64,000 nt of DNA, from positions 4,402,001 through 4,466,000 of the forward strand of contig NZ_CP011132.1 in assembly GCF_000981805.1 (NCBI RefSeq), read 5' to 3'. This DNA comes from Citrobacter amalonaticus Y19 (lineage in GTDB: Bacteria > Pseudomonadota > Gammaproteobacteria > Enterobacterales > Enterobacteriaceae). The position numbers and the translations under genes are program-made. The notes beneath the pieces are model-generated. The model saw nothing but the letters and a program-made list of their open reading frames with translations. It made no database searches and had not been told where the DNA came from. Of this stretch, positions 56,949-64,000 are shown piece by piece; position 1 is the first letter of the stretch, and each line of letters opens with the position of its first letter.

Positions 56949-58207
56949 GTTTTTCTACCATTTCTGTTATTGGGCTGGGATATATCGGTTTGCCGACGGC
57001 GGCTGCCTTTGCTTCGCGCCAAAAGCAGGTCATTGGGGTGGACGTTAACCCGCATGCGGTGGAGACCATCAATCGCGGTGAAATCCATATTGTTGAGCCG
57101 GATCTGGATAAGGTAGTGAAAACGGCGGTGGAAGGCGGCTTCTTGCGCGCTACCACTACGCCTGTCGACGCCGATGCGTATCTGATTGCGGTGCCGACGC
57201 CGTTTAAAGGCGAGCATGAGCCGGACATGACCTATGTCGAAGCGGCGGCGAAATCCGTTGCGCCGGTACTGAAAAAAGGCGCGCTGGTGATCCTCGAGTC
57301 GACCTCTCCGGTTGGTGCGACCGAACAGATGGCGGTGTGGCTGGCAGAAATGCGTCCGGATCTCACCTTCCCGCAGCAGGCGGGAGAGCAGGCGGATGTG
57401 AATATCGCCTATTGCCCTGAGCGCGTTCTGCCGGGCCAGGTAATGGTTGAACTGATTAAAAATGACCGGGTGATCGGCGGCATGACGCCGGTGTGCTCGG
57501 CGCGCGCCAGTGAGCTGTACAAGATATTCCTTGAAGGCGAGTGTGTAGTGACGAATTCCCGTACGGCCGAAATGTGCAAGCTGACGGAAAACAGCTTCCG
57601 CGACGTCAACATCGCTTTTGCCAACGAACTGTCGCTGATTTGCGCCGAACAGGGGATTAACGTCTGGGAGCTTATTCGCCTGGCGAACCGCCATCCGCGC
57701 GTCAACATTCTCCAGCCGGGACCGGGCGTCGGTGGGCACTGTATTGCTGTCGACCCGTGGTTTATCGTGGCGCAGAATCCGCTACAGTCGCGTCTGATTC
57801 GTACCGCGCGCGAAGTGAATGACGCTAAACCACACTGGGTTGTTGATAAGGTTAAAGCCGCCGTTGCGGACTGCCTGGCAGCGACGGACAAGCGCGCCAG
57901 CGAAGTGAAAATCGCCTGCTTTGGCCTTGCATTCAAACCTAATATCGACGATCTGCGTGAAAGCCCGGCGATGGGGATTGCGAAGAGTATCGCCCAGTGG
58001 CACAGCGGTGAAACGCTGGTGGTGGAACCGAACATCCACCAGTTGCCGAAAAAGCTGGATGGTCTTTGCACCCTGGCAGAACTGAACGACGCGCTGGCGA
58101 CGGCCGACGTGCTGGTGATGCTGGTCGATCACAGCCAGTTTAAAGCCATTCAGGGTGATGCCGTGCAGCAGCAGTACGTCGTGGATACCAAAGGAGTGTG
58201 GCGTTAA
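56945..58207 (+). CDS. wecC: UDP-N-acetyl-D-mannosaminuronate dehydrogenase
   Basis: 420 residues. Oxidises UDP-ManNAc to UDP-ManNAcA with two NAD+. The N-terminal NAD fold opens with SVIGLGYIGLPTAAAFA (7-23). The active-site cysteine lies in GPGVGGHCIAVDP. It overlaps wecB by 4 bp (ATGA) and shares one base with the rffG start (TAATG). Central reaction of ECA precursor supply. Confidence 0.98.
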   Translation: MSFSTISVIGLGYIGLPTAAAFASRQKQVIGVDVNPHAVETINRGEIHIVEPDLDKVVKTAVEGGFLRATTTPVDADAYLIAVPTPFKGEHEPDMTYVEAAAKSVAPVLKKGALVILESTSPVGATEQMAVWLAEMRPDLTFPQQAGEQADVNIAYCPERVLPGQVMVELIKNDRVIGGMTPVCSARASELYKIFLEGECVVTNSRTAEMCKLTENSFRDVNIAFANELSLICAEQGINVWELIRLANRHPRVNILQPGPGVGGHCIAVDPWFIVAQNPLQSRLIRTAREVNDAKPHWVVDKVKAAVADCLAATDKRASEVKIACFGLAFKPNIDDLRESPAMGIAKSIAQWHSGETLVVEPNIHQLPKKLDGLCTLAELNDALATADVLVMLVDHSQFKAIQGDAVQQQYVVDTKGVWR

Positions 58208-59274
58208 TGAAACGGATTCTGGTGACCGGTGGCGCAGGTTTCATCGGCTCAGCGGTGGTACGGCATATCATTAATGAGACGGCAGATGCGGTGGTGGTAG
58301 TGGATAAACTCACCTACGCCGGCAATCTGATGTCGCTGGCGCCGGTTGCGCAGAGCGATCGTTTTGCCTTCGAGAAGGTGGATATTTGCGATCGCGCCTC
58401 GCTGGATCGGGTTTTTCAACAGTATCAACCAGACTGCGTGATGCATCTGGCCGCCGAGAGTCATGTCGATCGCTCTATCGACGGCCCGGCGGCGTTTATC
58501 GAAACCAACATTGTGGGCACCTACACGCTACTGGAAGCGGCGCGGGCGTACTGGAGTGAACGGGCTGACGAGAAAAAATCGGCGTTTCGCTTCCATCATA
58601 TCTCGACGGATGAAGTGTATGGCGATCTGCACTCGACGGATGATTTCTTTACTGAGACGACGCCGTACGCCCCAAGCAGTCCCTATTCCGCGTCAAAAGC
58701 CAGTAGCGATCACCTGGTGCGCGCCTGGCTGCGTACTTACGGTTTCCCGACGCTTATCACCAACTGTTCCAACAACTATGGCCCATACCACTTTCCGGAA
58801 AAACTGATCCCGTTGATGATTCTCAATGCGCTGGTGGGTAAACCGCTGCCGGTGTATGGCAACGGACAGCAGATCCGCGACTGGCTGTATGTGGACGATC
58901 ACGCCAGAGCGCTGTACTGCGTGGTGACCACCGGGGAAGTCGGGGAAACGTATAACATTGGCGGTCATAACGAGCGTAAGAACCTGGACGTGGTGGAGAC
59001 GATTTGCGACCTACTGGAAGAACTGGCACCGAATAAACCGCAGGGTATCGCGCGCTATCGCGACCTGATTACCTTTGTGGATGACCGTCCGGGTCACGAC
59101 GTACGCTACGCCATTGACGCGTCGAAAATCGACCGTGAGCTTGGCTGGACGCCGCAGGAAACCTTTGAAAGCGGCATGCGTAAAACCGTGCAGTGGTATC
59201 TGGCGAATGAGGCATGGTGGAAGCCCGTGCAGGACGGCAGCTATCAGGGCCAACGTTTGGGTCTGAAGGGCTGA
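58207..59274 (+). CDS. rffG: dTDP-glucose 4,6-dehydratase (ECA paralogue)
   Basis: 355 residues from ATG 58207 (MKRILVTGGAGFIGS), fused as TAATG to the wecC stop; a start three codons earlier is unlikely. Short-chain dehydrogenase: NAD motif GGAGFIGS (8-15), SDR catalytic YSASK, and STDEVYGD substrate stretch. It is paralogous to rfbB of O-antigen clusters and provides dTDP-4-keto-6-deoxyglucose for Fuc4NAc. Confidence 0.97.
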   Translation: MKRILVTGGAGFIGSAVVRHIINETADAVVVVDKLTYAGNLMSLAPVAQSDRFAFEKVDICDRASLDRVFQQYQPDCVMHLAAESHVDRSIDGPAAFIETNIVGTYTLLEAARAYWSERADEKKSAFRFHHISTDEVYGDLHSTDDFFTETTPYAPSSPYSASKASSDHLVRAWLRTYGFPTLITNCSNNYGPYHFPEKLIPLMILNALVGKPLPVYGNGQQIRDWLYVDDHARALYCVVTTGEVGETYNIGGHNERKNLDVVETICDLLEELAPNKPQGIARYRDLITFVDDRPGHDVRYAIDASKIDRELGWTPQETFESGMRKTVQWYLANEAWWKPVQDGSYQGQRLGLKG

Positions 59275-59293
59275 TTACCCGGAGGAGGAAGGC

Positions 59294-60175
59294 ATGAAAG
59301 GTATCATTCTGGCGGGCGGTTCTGGCACCCGTTTGCATCCTATCACGCGCGGCGTGTCTAAACAGTTGCTGCCCATTTACGATAAGCCGATGATTTATTA
59401 TCCATTATCGGTGCTCATGCTGGCAGGTATTCGCGAGATCCTGATCATTACCACGCCGGAAGATAAAGGGTATTTTCAGCGTCTGCTGGGTGACGGTTCC
59501 GAATTCGGCATTTCTCTGCAATACGCTGAACAACCGAGTCCGGATGGTCTGGCACAGGCGTTTATCATCGGTGAGACGTTCCTTAACGGTGAGCCTTCCT
59601 GCCTGGTGTTAGGCGACAATATCTTCTTTGGTCAGGGGTTCAGCCCCAAATTGCGTCATGTGGCTGCGCGTACCGAAGGGGCGACCGTGTTTGGCTATCA
59701 GGTGATGGATCCAGAACGGTTTGGCGTAGTGGAGTTTGATGACAATTTCCGCGCCATCTCGTTAGAAGAGAAACCGAAACAGCCTAAATCTAACTGGGCG
59801 GTGACCGGGCTCTATTTCTACGACAGCAACGTGGTGGAGTACGCAAAGCGCGTGAAACCCTCCGAGCGCGGCGAACTGGAGATCACCTCTATCAATCAGA
59901 TGTACCTTGAAGCAGGCAATCTGACGGTTGAGCTACTGGGGCGCGGTTTTGCCTGGCTCGATACGGGAACGCATGACAGCCTGATTGAGGCGAGTACCTT
60001 TGTGCAGACGGTTGAAAAGCGTCAGGGATTCAAAATTGCCTGTCTGGAAGAGATTGCCTGGCGCAATGGCTGGCTGGATGATGACGGTGTGAAACGTGCC
60101 GCCAGCGCCTTAGCGAAAACGGGCTACGGCCAATATTTGCTGGAGCTGCTTCGTGCACGTCCGCGCCAGTATTGA
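59294..60175 (+). CDS. rffH: Glucose-1-phosphate thymidylyltransferase (ECA paralogue)
   Basis: 293 residues. Makes dTDP-glucose from glucose-1-P and dTTP. Nucleotidyl-transferase motif GGSGTRLHPITRGVSKQLLP begins near residue 8; metal Asp is in LGDNIFFG, and the EEKPKQPKSNWAVTGLYFYD stretch matches the sugar site. SD GGAGGAAGG is strong. The 3' end overlaps the wecD GTG by 23 bp. Confidence 0.98.
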   Translation: MKGIILAGGSGTRLHPITRGVSKQLLPIYDKPMIYYPLSVLMLAGIREILIITTPEDKGYFQRLLGDGSEFGISLQYAEQPSPDGLAQAFIIGETFLNGEPSCLVLGDNIFFGQGFSPKLRHVAARTEGATVFGYQVMDPERFGVVEFDDNFRAISLEEKPKQPKSNWAVTGLYFYDSNVVEYAKRVKPSERGELEITSINQMYLEAGNLTVELLGRGFAWLDTGTHDSLIEASTFVQTVEKRQGFKIACLEEIAWRNGWLDDDGVKRAASALAKTGYGQYLLELLRARPRQY

Positions 60176-60830
60176 GCCGCTGGGCTGGGAAAATCGCTTC
60201 TTTGGCGTCAACAGCGCGATTGTCCGGCTGGATCCCGCCGCGCCGTTATTAACCGCAGACGTCTTACAGCCCTGGTCACGGGTGCAGGCTAAAATTCCGG
60301 CGGCCAATACCGCCGGTCTGGATGTTCTGCAACAGCTGGGTTTCTCGCTGGTGGAAGGGGAAGTGGATCTTGCCGTCAGCGTCGGGGAAACCGGCGGGCA
60401 AACTGGCGCAGAAATTGCACAACTGACGGACATTCCGGCATTGCGTCAACTCGCTGCGGCGGCCTTTGCGCAAAGTCGTTTTCGTGCGCCGTGGTACGCG
60501 CCTGATGCCAGCGCCCGCTTTTATGCGCAGTGGATTGAAAACGCGGTACACGGCACGTTTGATCATCAGTGTCTGGTTCTTCGCACCGCAAACGGCGCTA
60601 TTCGCGGCTATGTTTCGCTGCGTGAACTCAATGACCGTGAGGCGCGCATCGGCTTACTCGCCGGGCGTGGCGCAGGAGCCGAACTGATGCAGGCGGCGCT
60701 GAGCTGGGCGCAGGCGCGCGGCAAAACAACATTGCGGGTGGCGACCCAGATGGGCAACACCGCCGCGCTTAAACGTTATATACAAAGCGGTGCGAATGTA
60801 GAAAGCACCGCGTACTGGTTATACAGGTGA
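60153..60830 (+). CDS. wecD: dTDP-fucosamine acetyltransferase
   Basis: 225 residues from GTG 60153 (MHVRASIEPLGWENRFFG), inside the rffH end. GNAT-fold enzyme that acetylates dTDP-4-amino-4,6-dideoxygalactose with acetyl-CoA to give dTDP-Fuc4NAc. The acetyl-CoA loop ARIGLLAGRGAGAELMQAAL is near 165-185, and the C-terminal QMGNTAALKRYIQSGA is typical. It is one residue longer than E. coli RffC as I recall it. It is also called rffC. Confidence 0.95.
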   Translation: MHVRASIEPLGWENRFFGVNSAIVRLDPAAPLLTADVLQPWSRVQAKIPAANTAGLDVLQQLGFSLVEGEVDLAVSVGETGGQTGAEIAQLTDIPALRQLAAAAFAQSRFRAPWYAPDASARFYAQWIENAVHGTFDHQCLVLRTANGAIRGYVSLRELNDREARIGLLAGRGAGAELMQAALSWAQARGKTTLRVATQMGNTAALKRYIQSGANVESTAYWLYR

Positions 60831-60834
60831 CAAC

Positions 60835-61965
60835 ATGATTCCGTTTAACGCACCGCCGGTGGTGGGAACCGAACTCGATTATATACAGTCCGCGATGGGC
60901 AGCGGCAAACTGTGCGGCGATGGCGGTTTTACTCGTCGTTGTCAGCAGTGGCTGGAGCAGCGTTTTGGCAGCGCGAAGGTGTTGCTGACGCCTTCCTGTA
61001 CCGCTTCCCTGGAGATGGCGGCACTGCTGCTGGATATCCAGCCTGGCGATGAAGTGATCATGCCGAGTTATACCTTCGTATCGACCGCGAATGCGTTTGT
61101 GCTGCGCGGCGCCAAAATCATCTTTGTGGATATCCGTCCGGATACCATGAACATCGACGAAACGCGTATTGAAGCGGCGATCGGCGAAAAAACGCGGGCG
61201 ATTGTGCCTGTGCATTACGCGGGTGTGGCCTGTGAGATGGACACCATCATGGCGCTGGCGGAGAAGTACAACCTGTTTGTCGTGGAAGATGCCGCGCAGG
61301 GCGTCATGTCGACTTACAAAGGCCGTGCGCTGGGAACGATAGGCCACATCGGCTGCTTCAGTTTTCACGAAACGAAAAACTACACGGCGGGTGGCGAAGG
61401 CGGCGCAACGTTGATTAACGATCGCAGCCTTATCGAGCGTGCGGAAATCATTCGCGAAAAAGGCACTAACCGCAGCCAGTTCTTCCGCGGTCAGGTCGAC
61501 AAATATACCTGGCGCGATATTGGTTCCAGCTATTTGATGTCCGATCTACAGGCCGCCTATCTCTGGGCGCAACTGGAAGCGGCGGACCGCATTAATCAGC
61601 AGCGTCTGGCGCTGTGGCAGACCTACTACGATGCCCTCGCGCCGCTGGCGCGCGCCGGCAGAATTGAACTGCCGTCCATTCCGGATGACTGTAAACAAAA
61701 CGCCCATATGTTTTATATCAAGCTGCGTGACATTGACGATCGTAGCGCGCTGATTAACTTCCTGAAAGAAGCCGAAATTATGGCGGTGTTCCATTACATT
61801 CCGCTGCATGACAGCCCGGCTGGCGACAAGTTTGGTGAGTTTTGCGGCGAGGATCGCTACACCACCAAAGAGAGTGAACGCCTGCTGCGCTTACCGCTGT
61901 TCTATAACCTGTCGGCAGTGAATCAGCGTACGGTGATAACGACATTGCTTAACTATTTCGCCTGA
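60835..61965 (+). CDS. wecE: dTDP-4-amino-4,6-dideoxygalactose transaminase
   Basis: 376 residues, DegT/DnrJ family PLP aminotransferase (also rffA). Aminates the 4-keto sugar using glutamate. Internal aldimine Lys181 is in SFHETKNYTAGGEGG, and the DAAQGVMSTYKGR and PSYTFVSTANAF stretches are family marks. It starts 4 bp after wecD and ends 1 bp before wzxE. Confidence 0.97.
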   Translation: MIPFNAPPVVGTELDYIQSAMGSGKLCGDGGFTRRCQQWLEQRFGSAKVLLTPSCTASLEMAALLLDIQPGDEVIMPSYTFVSTANAFVLRGAKIIFVDIRPDTMNIDETRIEAAIGEKTRAIVPVHYAGVACEMDTIMALAEKYNLFVVEDAAQGVMSTYKGRALGTIGHIGCFSFHETKNYTAGGEGGATLINDRSLIERAEIIREKGTNRSQFFRGQVDKYTWRDIGSSYLMSDLQAAYLWAQLEAADRINQQRLALWQTYYDALAPLARAGRIELPSIPDDCKQNAHMFYIKLRDIDDRSALINFLKEAEIMAVFHYIPLHDSPAGDKFGEFCGEDRYTTKESERLLRLPLFYNLSAVNQRTVITTLLNYFA

Positions 61966-61966
61966 T

Positions 61967-63217
61967 ATGTCGCTTGCGAAAGCGTCCTTGTGGACGGCGG
62001 CCAGCACGCTGGTCAAAATTGGCGCGGGGTTACTGGTCGTTAAGTTGCTGGCGGTGTCTTTCGGTCCGGCGGGCGTCGGGCAGGCGGGAAACTTCCGTCA
62101 GATGGTCACCGTACTCGGTGTTCTGGCGGGGGCCGGGATTTTCAACGGCGTCACCAAATACGTTGCGCAGTCCCATGATAATCCGGAACAACTGCGGCGA
62201 GTCGTCAGTACGTCCTCGGCTATGGTGCTGGGATTTTCGACGCTGCTGGCGCTGGTCTTTCTGCTCGCGGCGGCACCGATTAGCCAGGGGCTGTTCGGCC
62301 ATACTCAGTATCAGGGGCTGGTGCGCTTAGTGGCGCTGGTGCAGATGGGGATAGCCTGGGCCAACCTGCTGCTGGCGTTGATGAAAGGATTTCGTGATGC
62401 GGCCGGAAATGCGCTGTCACTGATTGTCGGCAGCCTGGTGGGTGTTGTTGCTTACTATGGCTGTTACCGGTTGGGAGGCTATGAAGGCGCGCTCCTCGGT
62501 CTGGCGTTGGTGCCCGCGCTGGTGGTGATCCCTGCGGCGGCCATGCTGATGAAACGCGGGATGATCCCGCTGTGCTATCTGCGACCATCCTGGGACAAGG
62601 GGCTGGCGGGGCAACTCAGCAAATTTACGTTGATGGCGCTCATCACCTCCATCACGCTGCCCGTGGCGTATGTGATGATGCGAAACCTGCTGGCGGCGCA
62701 CTACAGTTGGGACGACGTCGGGATCTGGCAGGGGGTGAGCAGTATTTCGGATGCTTATCTACAATTTATTACCGCTTCGTTCAGCGTCTACCTGTTGCCG
62801 ACGCTGTCGCGCCTCACCGAAAAGCGGGATATCACGCGAGAAGTGGTGAAGTCGCTGAAGTTTGTTCTGCCTGCGGTAGCCGTCGCGAGTTTCACCGTCT
62901 GGCTGCTGCGTGATGTTGCTATCTGGTTGCTGTTCTCTGAGAAATTCACCGCCATGCGCGATCTGTTTGCCTGGCAGTTAATCGGAGATGTGTTGAAAGT
63001 CGGGGCGTATGTCTTCGGTTATCTGGTGATCGCCAAAGCATCACTGCGATTTTATATTTTGGCTGAAATCAGCCAGTTCATTTTATTGACGGCATTTGCG
63101 CACTGGCTGATCCCGGCGCACGGCGCGTTGGGTGCGGCACAGGCCTATATGGCCACGTACGTCGTCTATTTCTCTCTGTGTTGTGGCGTATTTTTACTCT
63201 GGCGTAGGCGGGCATGA
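61967..63217 (+). CDS. wzxE: ECA lipid III flippase WzxE
   Basis: 416 residues, about twelve membrane helices (polysaccharide flippase of the MOP superfamily). Moves the undecaprenyl-linked ECA trisaccharide to the periplasmic face. The N-terminus MSLAKASLWTAASTLVKIGAG and charged loops (TKYVAQSHDNPEQLRRV, LRPSWDKGLAGQL) match the family. The ATG at 61967 follows the wecE TGA by one base; its stop overlaps the wecF ATG by 4 bp. Confidence 0.97.
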   Translation: MSLAKASLWTAASTLVKIGAGLLVVKLLAVSFGPAGVGQAGNFRQMVTVLGVLAGAGIFNGVTKYVAQSHDNPEQLRRVVSTSSAMVLGFSTLLALVFLLAAAPISQGLFGHTQYQGLVRLVALVQMGIAWANLLLALMKGFRDAAGNALSLIVGSLVGVVAYYGCYRLGGYEGALLGLALVPALVVIPAAAMLMKRGMIPLCYLRPSWDKGLAGQLSKFTLMALITSITLPVAYVMMRNLLAAHYSWDDVGIWQGVSSISDAYLQFITASFSVYLLPTLSRLTEKRDITREVVKSLKFVLPAVAVASFTVWLLRDVAIWLLFSEKFTAMRDLFAWQLIGDVLKVGAYVFGYLVIAKASLRFYILAEISQFILLTAFAHWLIPAHGALGAAQAYMATYVVYFSLCCGVFLLWRRRA

Positions 63218-64000
63218 CTGTACTGATTCACGTACTGGGATCGGATATCCCTCACCATAATCAAACCGTGCTGCGGTTTTTCAACGATACGCTGGCATCA
63301 ACCAGCGAGCATGCTCGTGTCTTTATGGTTGCCGGTCAGGATGGCGGGCTGACGGAAAGCTGCCCGGCGCTGTCCCTTCGTTTCTTCAGCGGTAAAAAAT
63401 CGCTGGCGGAGGCGGTGATTGCGCAAGCCAAAGCGAACAGACAGCAGCGCTTCTTCTTCCACGGTCAGTTTAATACGACGCTGTGGCTGGCATTACTGAG
63501 TGGCGGAATCAAGCCCAGCCAGTTTTACTGGCACATCTGGGGCGCGGATCTGTATGAAGTCTCCAGCGGACTGAAATTCAAACTGTTTTATCCGATTCGT
63601 CGCCTGGCGCAAAGCCGTGTCGGGGGCGTTTTTGCCACCCGGGGCGATCTGAGTTATTTCGCCCAACAGCACCCGCGCGTGCCGGGTGAACTGCTCTATT
63701 TCCCGACGCGAATGGATCCCTCGCTCAACAATATGGTGAACTTCCGCCAACGCAGCGGAAAAATGACCATTCTGGTAGGCAACTCAGGCGATCGCAGTAA
63801 CGAGCATATTGCCGCGCTGCGGGCGGTGCATCAGCAGTTTGGCGACACGGTAAACGTGGTGGTCCCGATGGGTTATCCGGCGAACAACGAGGCGTATATT
63901 GCGCAAGTCCGCCAGGCGGGGCTGAGCTTGTTCAGCGCAGATAACCTGCAGATCCTCAGCGAGAAGCTGGCGTTCGACGACTATCTGGCGCTGCTGCGTC
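63214..64000 (+). CDS. wecF: TDP-Fuc4NAc:lipid II Fuc4NAc transferase (3' end outside window)
   Basis: The first 262 codons are present and open to the window end; the E. coli protein is about 359 residues. It transfers Fuc4NAc to complete the ECA trisaccharide (lipid III) on the cytoplasmic face. The start MTVLIHVLGSDIPHHNQTVL matches the family (also rffT, GT56), as do FHGQFNTTLWLALLSGG and GNSGDRSNEH. The ATG (63214) overlaps the wzxE stop by 4 bp. The missing part would contain the rest of the C-terminal domain. Confidence 0.95.
   Translation, partial: MTVLIHVLGSDIPHHNQTVLRFFNDTLASTSEHARVFMVAGQDGGLTESCPALSLRFFSGKKSLAEAVIAQAKANRQQRFFFHGQFNTTLWLALLSGGIKPSQFYWHIWGADLYEVSSGLKFKLFYPIRRLAQSRVGGVFATRGDLSYFAQQHPRVPGELLYFPTRMDPSLNNMVNFRQRSGKMTILVGNSGDRSNEHIAALRAVHQQFGDTVNVVVPMGYPANNEAYIAQVRQAGLSLFSADNLQILSEKLAFDDYLALLR

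Overview
The window is the origin-of-replication region of a chromosome from the Escherichia/Salmonella/Citrobacter branch of Enterobacteriaceae. Gene order and protein lengths match E. coli K-12 almost throughout (atp - rsmG - mnmG - oriC - mioC - asnC/asnA - viaA/ravA - kup - rbs - hsrA/yieP - rRNA operon - hdfR/maoP - comM - ilv - ppiC - rep - gppA - rhlB - trxA - rho - wec). Several features differ from K-12: ilvG is intact, a DUF2461/TIGR02453 gene sits between ilvA and ilvY, a palindromic element lies in the mioC leader, the sequence distal to 5S is partly duplicated, and the rhoL leader frame is broken. A Citrobacter-like species is my best guess, partly from 16S variable regions recalled from memory. 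The species call is inference.

Layout. 1-7.2 kb: the F1Fo ATP synthase operon atpIBEFHAGDC on the minus strand, with its promoter. 7.6-11.8 kb: rsmG, mnmG, oriC (about 10391-10680, with three AT-rich 13-mers, four DnaA boxes and an IHF match), mioC and asnC. 12-18 kb: asnA, the viaA/ravA pair and the potassium importer kup. 18-24 kb: the ribose operon rbsDACBKR with two RbsR palindromes. 24-26.2 kb: yieP-hsrA. 26.2-32.2 kb: an rRNA operon with promoters P1 and P2, 16S, tRNA-Glu, 23S, 5S, tRNA-Asp, tRNA-Trp and terminator. 32.2-35.1 kb: hdfR, the maoS site with maoP, and comM. 35.4-45.3 kb: the branched-chain amino acid cluster ilvL-X-G-M-E-D-A, the DUF2461 gene, ilvY and ilvC. 45.4-53.4 kb: ppiC, rep, gppA, rhlB, trxA and rho. 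53.6-64 kb: the enterobacterial common antigen operon wecA-wzzE-wecBC-rffGH-wecDE-wzxE-wecF, with wecF cut by the window end.

How it fits together. The two most heavily expressed operons run away from oriC in opposite directions (atp leftward, rRNA rightward), so each is co-directional with its replication fork. The rest is housekeeping: energy coupling, ribosome and tRNA modification, replication initiation and origin-domain organisation (oriC, maoS/MaoP), ribose and potassium uptake, Ile/Val synthesis with leader-peptide attenuation, DNA/RNA helicases and termination, and the undecaprenyl-linked synthesis and flipping of the ECA trisaccharide.

I see no phage, IS element, CRISPR array or evident novel multi-gene system. 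Mobile-type sequence is limited to REP/BIME palindromes and the 142-bp palindromic element before mioC. The observations most worth following are small: that element, the stem-loop array after 5S, the decayed rhoL, and leader or 3'-UTR structures near rep and rbsB.
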